Shown: positions 25,071 through 35,012, counted from the stretch's first letter. The stretch is DNA of 63,330 nucleotides from Paenibacillus xylanivorans (GCF_001280595.1 NZ_LITU01000056.1:17742-81071); one strand, 5' to 3'. Numbers and translations are program-made. Notes: generated from the letters alone by a model not told the origin.

Positions 25071-25907
25071 TTGGGGATTTCATATAAGAAACTGAAAGAA
25101 ATACAGAATCGGCAAATGACCGAAATGAGTAAGATGACACCGGAACATGTAAAACTGTTCGATCAGATCAGCACCATTGCGCGCCAAGCACCTGCCGATG
25201 AGAGAACGCAGGAAGAATGGATTCTCTCTGCTGGAAGAGCCATTGTACAAGCTCAGCGTGACGGCAAGCCTGCTCGCGAGTTATATGGACCTGATATGCA
25301 ACAGGATATCTATTCACAGCTAGGCGTGACAACTAATAATGAGGATGCTGATCCTGTTGAATCTAATATCGGCCCATCCACAACTTCAAGTACGGCTGTA
25401 TCGAGCTCCGGAAGCAAAACCAACAAACGCAGTACGCCCACCAAGAAGGCAACAGCAGTTGAAGCCGAACCAACGGACTCTCCGGATCAGGTTAAACGAA
25501 CGCCCAAATGGTACTTCATGATCTCCTGGGCAGCTTTGTCTTTTGTCATGCTGATTCAGGGGGCTGTTGGGCTATTTATTGGCTGGACCGGCGGAGATAC
25601 GGAACCGTTTAGCCACATTAGCCTTTTCTCACTTATCGTTGCGGCGGTTGGCGGGATTGCACTGGTTGAAATGCTTCGTCGTCTGGCAGAACGGCCGGAT
25701 GATCAGGGAGCAGACAAGACTGCCAGACCACAGGTCAATCTTCGCGGGATCGCCATCTATATCGTTATCGTTGTGGTTGTCTTATTTGTAGGATATCCGC
25801 TGCGTGACAGCCTTCCCGTATTTACGCTGGCTCCATGGATTAGTCTTGTGATCGGAATTGTGGGATTGGCTACGTTGAGACCACTTTTCGGACAAAAGAA
25901 AGCGTAA
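25071..25907 (+). CDS. DUF1129-like membrane protein
   Basis: About 278 aa. The N-terminal soluble helical part (YKKLKEIQNRQMTEMSKMTPEHVKLFDQI) is followed by a Ser/Thr/Lys-rich linker (about residues 100-150) and four hydrophobic segments (WYFMISWAALSFVMLIQGAVGLFIGW, ISLFSLIVAAVGGIALVE, GIAIYIVIVVVVLFVGYPL, WISLVIGIVGLATL). The plan fits DUF1129 membrane proteins of unknown role. The start is TTG 25071 behind GGGGGAGCAATCA. The family assignment is moderate. Confidence 0.72.
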   Translation: MGISYKKLKEIQNRQMTEMSKMTPEHVKLFDQISTIARQAPADERTQEEWILSAGRAIVQAQRDGKPARELYGPDMQQDIYSQLGVTTNNEDADPVESNIGPSTTSSTAVSSSGSKTNKRSTPTKKATAVEAEPTDSPDQVKRTPKWYFMISWAALSFVMLIQGAVGLFIGWTGGDTEPFSHISLFSLIVAAVGGIALVEMLRRLAERPDDQGADKTARPQVNLRGIAIYIVIVVVVLFVGYPLRDSLPVFTLAPWISLVIGIVGLATLRPLFGQKKA

Positions 25908-26025
25908 GGATTGCCCTTTGTGGGCAGCATCATTGGGTATATCGTACAGTTATGTGATGTTCGAAGATGAAGTACGAGTGAAGTACGACAATTCGGTGAT
26001 GAGATAGAATATCAAGTGTCAAAAA

Positions 26026-26085
26026 AGGGGCCATAATGGCCCCTAGCCAGCTGTTGAGAAATTCTCGACAGCTATTTTTATTTTC
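26026..26085 (+). terminator. Tandem hairpins ending the DUF1129-like transcript
   Basis: AGGGGCC-ATAAT-GGCCCCT (26026-26044), then a 12-bp stem AGCTGTTGAGAA/TTCTCGACAGCT (26049-26073) followed by ATTTTTATTTTC. The rest of the 317-bp spacer to the AraC gene is AT-rich without a gene. Confidence 0.75.
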
Positions 26086-26224
26086 AGACCGTTCAGGTAA
26101 AATTCCATAATGCATTTTATCTAGCATAGGTAAAGGTAATCACTTACCACACCTTATAAGTAACCTTATATTACGGCCAGTAGCTCGTTTGAAACTGCTT
26201 CCGCCTCCAAAAGGAATGGCCTTG

Positions 26225-27142
26225 TCATACTTCATATAGATGATCCACAGGGCCCGTAGAGTCTCTCTCCATTTTGAGCTGAATGCGATGCTTGATCTCC
26301 TTGCCCGGAGTCTCTCCGAATTCTCGCTTATACATACGGATAAAGTAGTTCACTTCCATACCAACCGTCTCCGCCGCCTCTCTTACACTTGCCCGTGGGT
26401 GCTTGTCCAGCCATTCGGACGCCTTCTGCAAACGTAATCGCTGCATGTACTGATGTCCTGTCACCCCATGTCTCTGATGAAATAATCGGTTCAGGTGCTG
26501 CACCGAATAACCAACAGCTTCAGCTACATGCTTCAGCAGCAGATCATCCTGGTAGTGCGTGTGCATCAGCGACACAGCTCGGGTGAATGCTTCATTTGCC
26601 GATTCCGACTCGCGCTCTGAACGTGTTAATGACCCACTCCGCGCTTCTCGCTCTTCTGTCTCATCATTCAGCGGGAGGATGAATCGTGACATATCCAGAA
26701 TAAGCTGGTAGATGATCGTTGAGCTGTTCCACATCTCAGTCATCCCATGGTCCAGCGAGTACCAGATGTCCGTCACTCGTGACCAGAACTGTTCAAATTC
26801 GGACAAGTTCCGTGGCCCCATCGGCAGCAGTCCCGTTGACCGAAGCACCGCACCCGCCGCCTCTCCACCAATACCGATATATCCAAGCTCCCCATATGTT
26901 TTGGAATGCGGAATATACTCATGGGCCACCCCAGGTTCCATCACGAACAGTTCACCCGCCGATACTGTCCACGCTCCTTCACCTGGAACCTTAAATTCCC
27001 CCTTGCCGCTGCGTAATAAAAAAAGCTGATACACCGGAAATCCATCCGGTCTAAACTGAACTTTCTCTTCTTGTGTCCCCACACAATACAGATACAGAGA
27101 CAATCGGGAATCCGGCAGGCCGGTCAAGCGAAATGCAAGCAT
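26225..27142 (-). CDS. AraC family transcriptional regulator
   Basis: 305 aa. An N-terminal cupin-like sensor (PVYQLFLLRSGKGEFKVPG...GELFVMEPGVAHEYIPH) and a C-terminal double HTH (LLKHVAEAVGYSVQHLNRLFHQRHGVTGHQYMQRLRLQKASEWL and SVREAAETVGMEVNYFIRMYKREFGETPGKE). Such regulators in this genus often control sugar or polysaccharide use. No transporter or glycosidase is adjacent, so the target is unknown. The start follows GAAAGGAATGATGAA. Confidence 0.9.
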   Translation of the reverse strand: MLAFRLTGLPDSRLSLYLYCVGTQEEKVQFRPDGFPVYQLFLLRSGKGEFKVPGEGAWTVSAGELFVMEPGVAHEYIPHSKTYGELGYIGIGGEAAGAVLRSTGLLPMGPRNLSEFEQFWSRVTDIWYSLDHGMTEMWNSSTIIYQLILDMSRFILPLNDETEEREARSGSLTRSERESESANEAFTRAVSLMHTHYQDDLLLKHVAEAVGYSVQHLNRLFHQRHGVTGHQYMQRLRLQKASEWLDKHPRASVREAAETVGMEVNYFIRMYKREFGETPGKEIKHRIQLKMERDSTGPVDHLYEV

Positions 27143-27377
27143 TTCATCATTCCTTTCGGATCTTGCTCTTCTTTCTCCTATTATCCATCTGTTTGCCCCG
27201 TTGCAACAACGCCAAAGGAACCTTTTTGGTGACAGGATTTACAAGTGCAGTATGCTTGATTCAGAAAATTTACTACATCGGCAGAACAACTTTTAAGACC
27301 AAGAAAAACTCCCCTTCACTTTTGGAAGGGGAGCCTGGTTTGTTAACAAAACTGATTGATAAGATTGTTGGTTCTTG

Positions 27378-27512
27378 GAGTGACCGTTCCGGTTACGGAT
27401 CGTTCTTTCGATCGCTGTTGTCTCCAAATTTATCTGATTCCACCTCTATAAGGTTTAAATTCGGAGACAAAGGCTAGCGCTGCCGCTTCTTCAGAATCGA
27501 TTCCGTCACCTC
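27378..27512. repeat. Palindromic repeat family, copy A
   Basis: Imperfect inverted repeat: outer GGTTACGGATCGTTC/GAATCGATTCCGTCACC; conserved left flank CTTTCGATCGCTGTTGTC; inner stem TCTCCAAATTTA/TTTAAATTCGGAGA; conserved right flank ACAAAGGCTAGCGCTGCCGC. It shares these flanks with the three copies in the pur operon. It lies alone between the AraC gene and the stalk protein; no gene is seen in 27143-27575. Confidence 0.7.
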
Positions 27513-27575
27513 TACTACTTCTGGAGCTCATCAAAACGAACTACTCATCAAAGCATCAAACTCTTCTCTTCACAA

Positions 27576-30500
27576 TTATTGAGGTGGGGTCTCTACAGCA
27601 GGAGTTTGACTACCATTATCCGGATTGGACGTAGGAGCTGCCGGAATAGTAAATGTAGCTATATCTGACCTCGTAGTTGCATATTTCGCAGGGTCACTAG
27701 ACACGGAAACCACTCTGATTTTATATTTTCCTGATTTAAAAGCAAACCCATCTGAATCCGTTGAATTACCGGTAATGTTAACGTTCGCTGTTGATGGATT
27801 GCCAGCCCCACTATTCACAGTTCCTACTCGACTACCAAGACCGTTATCGATTGTGTTACTCGTATCTTGGACAATGTAAACATCATAGCCTGCAATTCCA
27901 GTTTCATTGCTAGGCTTGGTGAAGCTGACATCAACGGAAGAATCATTCGCTGTCGCTGTCACGCCCGATACTTTTTCAACAGGCACTGGTGCCTGTTTCT
28001 TGGCATTAATCGTGAATACAGGCGATGAAGCTATGCTGGATTCACGTTTGCTGTCTAATGATTCGGATAAAATAACCACCTTATATTTACCTGCTTCGAT
28101 CGCATTACCGTTAGAATCCGGCAGCACAAGTGGCAAGTTAGTTGGACTTGTAGTGACTACTGTTGCATTACCGGATTTCGCAGTGTTTTTAGCCGCATTC
28201 AGATCAAACACCGTTTCGGCAGGTACAACCATTAACACATAACGCCCAATCCCTGTTTTAGAAGCAGGCTCCGTAAATGTTACCGTCACATCCGTTGCAT
28301 TTCCTGCTGCTTGCGTTGCGTCTTTCGCAGTTGCAGTTACATTACTCACTGCGGCTACAGCCGTATTGGAAGCCAATGTAATGACATTTGAGCTCGAAGA
28401 CAACGCATTGGCAAGAGAGCCGTTATTATTCACTGCCATTACATACACCTTATAACTCACATCATTACGAATTAATTCACCATCCGCTGTTCTCGAACTA
28501 CTTATAAAGTTCACAGTCTGGTTATTTCCTGTTTTTCCTACATAAGTATAATTTAGATAATTATTAATTTCGTTGGCTGTAGTCAGATTGAAAGTGCTAT
28601 TCGATTTCACCACAAACACCCGATAGTGATTCACATTCGTCTCATCCGTTGAACGATTGAACGTCACACGCAGATCACGTCCATCTAAGTTATCCCCAAT
28701 ATCTGTTGCTGCCACATTGCTTGGTGCAGTCACAGCTGCATTGGCAGTCAGCGTAATTTGTGAAGAATAAGAAGACAATGCATTTTGGCTGGAATTTCCA
28801 CTTGTGCTTACCGACAGGACGAATACACGATAGCCTTCATTATTAGTAATTCTGTAGCCATTAGTATCGACTGCATTGCTAGGAAGAGTAAATGACTGAT
28901 TTCCACCCGTCTTGCTCACCTGATAATAATTGTTGGATGCATTAGCTGCGCTCAGTGTGAAGCTGCCTGCATTGCCGGAACGGACCACATATACCCGATA
29001 CGCTGAAACGTTAGTTTCATCCGAAGCTCTATTAAACGAAACCTTCAGGTCACGTCCATCGTTGTAGTCACTCACATCAGCAACCCCAATGTTACTTGCG
29101 ACTCCTGCATTACTGTTCGTTGTCAGTCTCAACAGTGTTGACGAGGAAGACAGCGCATTAGTATAGCCGTTCTGCTGGTTGCCTACAGCCATAACATAGA
29201 TCCGATAATCTTGCAGATTCGTTACGTTATAGCCACTTGTGTCCTTCATGGAGGATGGCAGTGTGGTTGTAATATTGTTGCCTGTTTTGTTCACGTTATA
29301 GTACAAGCTGGAAGACAGATTGCTCGCCGTAGTCAGATTAAAGCTGCTGGATACCGAGTTCCGCACTACGAAAATTCGATAATTAGCCACTTTGGATTCA
29401 TCCGATGAACGGTTGAAGCTCACCTGAATGTCACGACCGTCTCCATAATCCGAATTGTCTTTCACTTGCGTGATGACTGGCGCTGTTGCTGTGTTTACGC
29501 CCAGCGTAAGTGAAGAGGATACTGTGGACAATTTATTGTCTGCTGTTGCCGCATTGGAGCTCACTGATACAATGTACACGACATATGATGTGCCGTTTTT
29601 GATCAATTCCCCTGATGTATCACGCGTCGAGGAACTTAGCTGGCTTTTGACTGTTGTACTGTTACCTTTATAAATAATGGTTGAATTAGAACTGGACACA
29701 TTATTTGCCGTAGTCAGATTGAATGAAGAAGCGTCTTTCGCCTTGACTACAAAAGCACGGTAATACGTAATATTGGACGTTGTACTCGGCTGTGTAAAGT
29801 TAATTTCCAGGTCACGGCCATCCCCATAGTCACTGATATCTGCGATCCGCAGGCCTGTGACAGGTTGAACCGTCGTTTTCACATTGTTTAGTTTCAAGGA
29901 CTGGGAAGACCAGGCCAACAGATTTTTGTAGCTGTTGTTGCTGTTCCCCACCGTAAGTACATATAGACGATACGTCTCATTAGAATTCAACAGATCCCCG
30001 TTCACGTCACGGGTCTGTGCATTAAGTGTCAGTCTAGGATTACCGCCATTTGGAGTAACGGATGTATAGTTCGAAGCTGGCACAGCCGATGCCGCAGACT
30101 CCGTAAAGCTGCTCACATCACGTGTTTTTACCAGCATAATCCGATATGCTGACACAGCCTTCTCAGAAGTCGGACGTGTGAAGCTTACAGTCAGATCTCG
30201 ACCATCCCCATTGCTTCCAGACACAGAACCGTAAATGTTCCATGCTGCATATTGGGTCTCATCCACAGGAGGAGTGGACGTTGTTTTGATATCTACCCGC
30301 TGATTGCGAGAATTCCAGAATACTTTCTCTCCAAAAGCTTCACTAACAAAACGAATTGGAACCATTGTGTTTCCCTTGATGGTATTTGCAGGTACATCTA
30401 GCGCTACCGCTTCTCCGTTGATGTAAGCCGTTTTGGAACCCAGTTTTAGCGATACTTCCTGATCTCCCCGGTTCGCCGTGATCGTTTTGGTTTTATTGGT

Positions 30501-30704
30501 GTACTTTACCGTGGCATCCAGTCCTTCAAAAATGGAGCGCAATGGAACCAATACGCGTCCACCTTTCATGACAGGTGCCTGAGCGGACGACAGCTCCGCG
30601 TCGTTAATATAAATGCTAATTCTTGCAGCTGCATCCATAACTGACGTTGGTAGTGCAGACATCAACATAGCCGATACGGCCAGTGCTGACATCACCTTTT
30701 TCAC
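27576..30704 (-). CDS. Secreted stalk protein: copper amine oxidase N-terminal domain plus seven Fn3-like repeats
   Basis: About 1042 aa. The signal peptide is VKKVMSALAVSAMLMSALPTSV. A copper-amine-oxidase N-terminal-like domain follows (ISIYINDAELSSAQAPVMKGGRVLVPLRSIFEGLDA... NTMVPIRFVSEAFGEKVFWN); in Paenibacillus this is an adhesion/wall module, not an oxidase. Then come seven tandem repeats of about 115-125 aa, the first five with the motif DGRDL-x-V/I-x-F, SSFNLTTAN and YRVYV. The last two are degenerate and lose DGRDL. There is no sortase or SLH anchor at the Pro-rich C-terminus. GTG at 30704 is preferred (GGAGGACGTCAA upstream); ATG at 30752 has no RBS. Predicted as an extracellular fibre or matrix protein (inference). 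Confidence 0.85.
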   Translation of the reverse strand: MKKVMSALAVSAMLMSALPTSVMDAAARISIYINDAELSSAQAPVMKGGRVLVPLRSIFEGLDATVKYTNKTKTITANRGDQEVSLKLGSKTAYINGEAVALDVPANTIKGNTMVPIRFVSEAFGEKVFWNSRNQRVDIKTTSTPPVDETQYAAWNIYGSVSGSNGDGRDLTVSFTRPTSEKAVSAYRIMLVKTRDVSSFTESAASAVPASNYTSVTPNGGNPRLTLNAQTRDVNGDLLNSNETYRLYVLTVGNSNNSYKNLLAWSSQSLKLNNVKTTVQPVTGLRIADISDYGDGRDLEINFTQPSTTSNITYYRAFVVKAKDASSFNLTTANNVSSSNSTIIYKGNSTTVKSQLSSSTRDTSGELIKNGTSYVVYIVSVSSNAATADNKLSTVSSSLTLGVNTATAPVITQVKDNSDYGDGRDIQVSFNRSSDESKVANYRIFVVRNSVSSSFNLTTASNLSSSLYYNVNKTGNNITTTLPSSMKDTSGYNVTNLQDYRIYVMAVGNQQNGYTNALSSSSTLLRLTTNSNAGVASNIGVADVSDYNDGRDLKVSFNRASDETNVSAYRVYVVRSGNAGSFTLSAANASNNYYQVSKTGGNQSFTLPSNAVDTNGYRITNNEGYRVFVLSVSTSGNSSQNALSSYSSQITLTANAAVTAPSNVAATDIGDNLDGRDLRVTFNRSTDETNVNHYRVFVVKSNSTFNLTTANEINNYLNYTYVGKTGNNQTVNFISSSRTADGELIRNDVSYKVYVMAVNNNGSLANALSSSSNVITLASNTAVAAVSNVTATAKDATQAAGNATDVTVTFTEPASKTGIGRYVLMVVPAETVFDLNAAKNTAKSGNATVVTTSPTNLPLVLPDSNGNAIEAGKYKVVILSESLDSKRESSIASSPVFTINAKKQAPVPVEKVSGVTATANDSSVDVSFTKPSNETGIAGYDVYIVQDTSNTIDNGLGSRVGTVNSGAGNPSTANVNITGNSTDSDGFAFKSGKYKIRVVSVSSDPAKYATTRSDIATFTIPAAPTSNPDNGSQTPAVETPPQ

Positions 30705-31014
30705 TTGACGTCCTCCAGCTTTCCTCATATCCAATATCCCCATTCTCTTCATTATTTAAGTTAAAATGTGATCGTTGTTGATTTTATTTTATTCCTGTAA
30801 TTTCCTGTGCATATCTAAGACGTATGAACATCAGTAAAAGTTTCCAATCCCACAAAAAATATTTTCGCAGAAATGTCCTCCCACCATCTACCCTCCAAAG
30901 GTTAAAAATAACAGAAGAATTTGTCATTATTCCGCAACAACATCCTTCCTAAATTCGTTTAATGTATAGTGAATAACAACCTATTATCTTTAAAATTACG
31001 GGAGGTTCACACAG

Positions 31015-31983
31015 ATGACATCATCGTATTTATCTGGTCAACGCAAAGGGATGCGATTCTTCATAACAGTCGTTGCCATTGTTGCAATCTTTACAGGAAC
31101 CGCAGCTACACCTGGAATCGCTGCTGCCGCCCCTTCGAGCCCGGATACCAAAGTAACCACCAGCAGTTCAACCGCCATATATAAAACATTTCAATCCATG
31201 CTCAAGAAAAAGAACGGCTTACCCGCCGCTGACACTTATCTGGAATCCAATATCAAAAAAGTAACAACGCACCACGCTACCCTGATGGTCCTTCAATTGG
31301 AGAGTGCGCGTCTGAAGGCTCTAACCGCCATGACGGACCGCTTGCTCGTGCCTAACGTTCAGGACAAGATGCTCAAGGCATACCAATTGAACGACAGCTT
31401 CACCAAACTCATGGAGCGTACCCAGGACTCAGATCTGCGTGCACTGTTAAAAGAAGCCCGGGACAGCGGCTATCGCCTCGTCATGCTCGAAGGCTCCCTC
31501 TATCCCATTATGAATTATGCGGCACTCGTGAAATATAACTCTGAAATTAAAGAGGATATCTCAAGCTACATCAACATCATGACGCAGGAAACAAAAAACT
31601 TGCCTGCGGATGATGGAGCTCTGGTCATTGGCTATCAGGAAATACTCCTTCGAGCACTCAGCCAGGAAAGATTCCTGGAACTCTATCCGAAATCGAATCG
31701 GGCCAAACAGGTGCGGGATCTGTTGAACAGTTATACCCTGTATACCTTTTATGGGCTGAACAATACGCCGCTGTTTGATTATGACACGAACAAAATGGTT
31801 GCGAACGCCCAAAGAGGCTACAACGGCGTCTTGCAGCGTCTTGTATCCGTCGATAGTGAATTCCTCACCAAGCTGGATGCCTTTATGGATGTGGTTAAGG
31901 AAGCAAAGTATGAGAAAACAGCTGCAGTGGTGAAATGGCTAGAACAGAACGTTCCGACCGGGGCGGATGCGGCTATTAAATAA
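31015..31983 (+). CDS. Secreted helical protein of unknown function
   Basis: 322 aa, not recognised. The N-terminus has a basic stretch then a hydrophobic helix (MRFFITVVAIVAIFTGTAATPGIAAAA) ending at a probable signal peptidase site AAA-PSS. The mature part is almost entirely helical and charged (KLMERTQDSDLRALLKEARDSG..., IKEDISSYINIMTQETKNL) with no cysteines. The RBS GGGAGGTTCACACAG fixes the start. It is divergent from the stalk protein gene across a 310-bp spacer, suggesting a related envelope role (inference). Confidence 0.72.
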   Translation: MTSSYLSGQRKGMRFFITVVAIVAIFTGTAATPGIAAAAPSSPDTKVTTSSSTAIYKTFQSMLKKKNGLPAADTYLESNIKKVTTHHATLMVLQLESARLKALTAMTDRLLVPNVQDKMLKAYQLNDSFTKLMERTQDSDLRALLKEARDSGYRLVMLEGSLYPIMNYAALVKYNSEIKEDISSYINIMTQETKNLPADDGALVIGYQEILLRALSQERFLELYPKSNRAKQVRDLLNSYTLYTFYGLNNTPLFDYDTNKMVANAQRGYNGVLQRLVSVDSEFLTKLDAFMDVVKEAKYEKTAAVVKWLEQNVPTGADAAIK

Positions 31984-32020
31984 TTCATTATATTAATCAC
32001 CTAAAGCACATAAAAAACAC

Positions 32021-32063
32021 AAAGAAAACCGACATAGGATTCGCTCCCATGTCGGTTTTCTTT
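32021..32063. terminator. Bidirectional terminator
   Basis: A perfect 15-bp stem AAAGAAAACCGACAT/ATGTCGGTTTTCTTT (32021-32035, 32049-32063) between the secreted orphan and the converging GNAT gene. Confidence 0.85.
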
Positions 32064-32115
32064 GATTCTATCGATGAATTGAATCTCCTACTCCAGGCTA
32101 ACTCAGAGTTAAGAA

Positions 32116-32721
32116 CTACAGAATTGGCTTGACCATATGGTTATACTCATGTCCAGCAATGACAATCACTTCATCCTTGATATAGCCCTGCCGTTCGTAC
32201 AACATCAAGGCCCGGCCATTGTCGCGTTCAACAATGAGGGATACCTGCGAGTGTCCAAGTTCCCTTCCCTGCTGCTCAAAAGCAGCCATCAATGCCTTGC
32301 CGATACCCTGCCCCTGATATGCTTCGCTTACCGATAGAGTATCCAGATAATACTCCCCGGGACGGGTTTCTTTGACCAACGTATATTTCTCATCTGTACT
32401 CCGACCAGGCCGATCCAGAATTGGCTGATCCAAACGATCTGCCTCGCCTCCATCATAAGCCACCAGTATTCCCGCAACCTGCTCATCCTGTTCCATGACC
32501 GTTATGTTCCGGTAACTGATTCGATTGTCTTCTTGCACGTAGAATTGCTGTAAAATCTGCATCGCTTTCTCATGATCTCCTTCACCAGCAAGAGCATAGA
32601 CAATATCATCAATCGCCTGATGGAGTAAAGGAATCACTTGTGTGGCATCTTCCTTACGAGCAGGTCTCAACAGAGGCTGTGACTCACTACGGTCCGACTT
32701 TACATTGGAATGATTCATCAT
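32116..32721 (-). CDS. GNAT family N-acetyltransferase
   Basis: 201 aa with the GNAT fold. The acetyl-CoA motif is YQGQGIGKALMAAFEQQG, preceded by the beta-strand YLDTLSV and followed by VERDNGRALMLYERQGY. The substrate is unknown. The start ATG overlaps the ilvA stop by 4 bp, so it is coupled to ilvA; such pairing may be incidental. Confidence 0.87.
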   Translation of the reverse strand: MMNHSNVKSDRSESQPLLRPARKEDATQVIPLLHQAIDDIVYALAGEGDHEKAMQILQQFYVQEDNRISYRNITVMEQDEQVAGILVAYDGGEADRLDQPILDRPGRSTDEKYTLVKETRPGEYYLDTLSVSEAYQGQGIGKALMAAFEQQGRELGHSQVSLIVERDNGRALMLYERQGYIKDEVIVIAGHEYNHMVKPIL

Positions 32722-34010
32722 ATTAACATGTTGAACAGATTCAGATTTTTGTTCAGCTCGGTATACGCGAGGCCTTTACGATTCATGCGTTCAATCAGCG
32801 GCTGGTAATCTTCCTTGTACATCAACTCGATGCCCACCAAGGCAGGCCCATTTTCCTTATCATGCTTCTTCGTATATTCAAAACGGGCAATGTCGTCATT
32901 GGGTCCCAACACTTCCACAAGGAATTCACGTAAAGCTCCCGCACGCTGTGGGAAATTGACCATGAAATAATATTTCAGACCTTCGTAGATCAAAGAACGT
33001 TCTTTGATTTCCTGCATCCGGTCAATATCATTGTTGCCGCCGCTAATCACACAGACAACCGTCTTGCCAGCAATCTGCTCGCGATACTGCTCCAGTGCAG
33101 CAACCGCCAGTGAACCAGCAGGCTCCACAACAATCGCATTTTCATTATATAGCTCTAAAATGGTGGTGCAGGCTTTGCCTTCAGGCACCTTCACAATGTC
33201 ATCCAACGTTCCACTACAGATGTCGAAGGTCAGGTCACCAACACGTTTCACCGCAGCACCATCCACGAATTTATCAATATCATCCAGCGTGACAACCTGC
33301 TTGCGGAACATGGCCTCACTCATGGAAGCCGCGCCAAGTGGCTCTACACCAATAATGCGGGTTTCCGGGCTAACCGTCTTCATGTAGGTTCCAACACCGG
33401 CAGCCAGACCGCCACCACCAATTGTGACGAATACATAATCTGCTTTTTCATCCAGACTCTCCATGATTTCCATCGCCACCGTACCATTACCCGCAATGAT
33501 CTTCGGCTGGTCAAACGGATGAATAAACGTCATGCCCTGTTCATTACACGCACGCATAGCTTCTTCATAAGCATCGTCATACGTATCACCTGTCAGCACA
33601 ACTTCAACATTATCTCCACCAAATCGACGTACCTGCTTCACCTTCTGATTTGGAGTTGTGCTCGGCATGAAGATTTTTCCGTGGATACCCAGCGCGTTAC
33701 AGGAAAAAGCAACCCCCTGCGCATGGTTGCCCGCACTCGCGCAGACAATACCTTTCTCCAGCTCAGCTGGAGCCAGACTACGAATCATGTTGTAGGCTCC
33801 ACGAATTTTGAACGAGCGTACCACCTGCAGGTCTTCCCGTTTAAGATACACATTACAGTTATATTTGGCCGACAATACAGCATCCCGCTGCAGCGGCGTT
33901 CTTACAATGACTTCTCTCAGCACATGATGTGCGCGCACGATATCTTCCATACCAACACTGGCACGGCCGGAATTGGTAGTTCCCGTTGGTTCCTGTTCCA
34001 CTGGTTTCAT
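32718..34010 (-). CDS. ilvA: Threonine dehydratase (threonine ammonia-lyase)
   Basis: PLP enzyme that deaminates threonine to 2-oxobutyrate, first step of isoleucine synthesis. The PLP lysine is in VRSFKIRGAYNMI; the phosphate loop is VTIGGGGLAAGVGT. A single ACT-like regulatory domain at about residues 335-425 (YYFMVNFPQRAGALREFL) matches the short Bacillus form (about 420 aa). The start follows GGAGAAGAG. I see no T-box in the leader. Confidence 0.94.
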   Translation of the reverse strand: MKPVEQEPTGTTNSGRASVGMEDIVRAHHVLREVIVRTPLQRDAVLSAKYNCNVYLKREDLQVVRSFKIRGAYNMIRSLAPAELEKGIVCASAGNHAQGVAFSCNALGIHGKIFMPSTTPNQKVKQVRRFGGDNVEVVLTGDTYDDAYEEAMRACNEQGMTFIHPFDQPKIIAGNGTVAMEIMESLDEKADYVFVTIGGGGLAAGVGTYMKTVSPETRIIGVEPLGAASMSEAMFRKQVVTLDDIDKFVDGAAVKRVGDLTFDICSGTLDDIVKVPEGKACTTILELYNENAIVVEPAGSLAVAALEQYREQIAGKTVVCVISGGNNDIDRMQEIKERSLIYEGLKYYFMVNFPQRAGALREFLVEVLGPNDDIARFEYTKKHDKENGPALVGIELMYKEDYQPLIERMNRKGLAYTELNKNLNLFNMLI

Positions 34011-34076
34011 CTCTTCTCCACACTCCGCTTATCTTGGTTGGCAATGCAAGCATTGCTTTTTTCTCTCTTTATTGTA

Positions 34077-34967
34077 TCACTTTTGTTCTATTCTTGCGCC
34101 TGAGCTCGCCTCATGTACCATTCGCACAATTTCATTAATAATAACCTGAGGATCCGTAAACATGACCATATGGCTGGATTGATCGGCTCCGATCCACTTG
34201 GCATTCGTCAGTGAGTTTACGGTTTGACGATGTGCTTGCATAATGGCGGGCCTTATTTTACGCTCTCCCATACCTGTTTTCGTACCTGAAATGACGCTAA
34301 CTTCTAGATTACCAAGATCAAGAGGGTTAACCAACAGCGAAGCCAAGTCTTCCAGAAAAGGTTTCGACTCCTTAACCATTGTCCTGGCCGCCTGTACGGT
34401 GAAATCCTCTGCGCGGTGATCCCTGACAACGTCGTCAGGCTGTACACTTCCCGGTCTCCTGCCTAGTAACCTGTATATCCCCGTACGTGCCATGAATGGA
34501 ATAAGGTAACGGTTCAAGGCAAAATTTGTTTTGGCAGCTTTGGAGAAATACAGCTCACAATGCTCGTCTGAAGGATCAACCAGCACAACGCCGCTTATAC
34601 AGGACATATTCGAGGCCGCAGCCGCACGAACAATAGGCCCTCCCCAGCTGTGTCCGACCAAGATGAAAGGACCCTGCCCCAGTGCAGTCAGTAAATCACT
34701 AAGATCTTCTGCTATTCGTTGGAGATTGCGGGGAGCCGAATCGACCTCGCTTCGTCCCGAACCTGCCCGGTCATATACTACGGCACGTGCATGTTCAGCA
34801 ACAGCCGGTGCCACCAATCCCCAAGTGGATCGCGAGAAGCCCATACCGGACTCAAATACAACCGTCAAATCACCTGTTCCTCTGGACATATAATGTAGTT
34901 TTCGACCATCCCGGGTCTGAATAAACGCACTTGAACCAAAAGAATGTGAGCTATGGTTAGGCTTCAT
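34077..34967 (-). CDS. Alpha/beta hydrolase under a Fur-type site
   Basis: 296 aa. Oxyanion region VVFESGMGFSRSTW, YDRAGSGRSE, nucleophile GHSWGGPIVRAAA and terminal His SSHMVMFTD. ATG at 34967 is set by GGAGGGGAAG. The frame continues upstream to 35096, but the promoter and Fur-like box lie there, so that extension is not translated. Substrate unknown; iron control would fit siderophore hydrolysis or another iron-linked ester, but no siderophore gene is adjacent (inference). Confidence 0.83.
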   Translation of the reverse strand: MKPNHSSHSFGSSAFIQTRDGRKLHYMSRGTGDLTVVFESGMGFSRSTWGLVAPAVAEHARAVVYDRAGSGRSEVDSAPRNLQRIAEDLSDLLTALGQGPFILVGHSWGGPIVRAAAASNMSCISGVVLVDPSDEHCELYFSKAAKTNFALNRYLIPFMARTGIYRLLGRRPGSVQPDDVVRDHRAEDFTVQAARTMVKESKPFLEDLASLLVNPLDLGNLEVSVISGTKTGMGERKIRPAIMQAHRQTVNSLTNAKWIGADQSSHMVMFTDPQVIINEIVRMVHEASSGARIEQK

Positions 34968-35012
34968 CTTCCCCTCCTGATTACACGTATCATCATAAAT
35001 AGCCGAATCTAA

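Noticed and set aside
34040..34060. GCAATGC/GCATTGC hairpin with T-tract near ilvA as a plus-strand terminator
   Set aside because: No plus-strand gene ends there; probably an operator or chance palindrome in the ilvA upstream region.
32718..34080. T-box leader for ilvA
   Set aside because: The sequence before ilvA is short and lacks the T-box TGGNACC motif.
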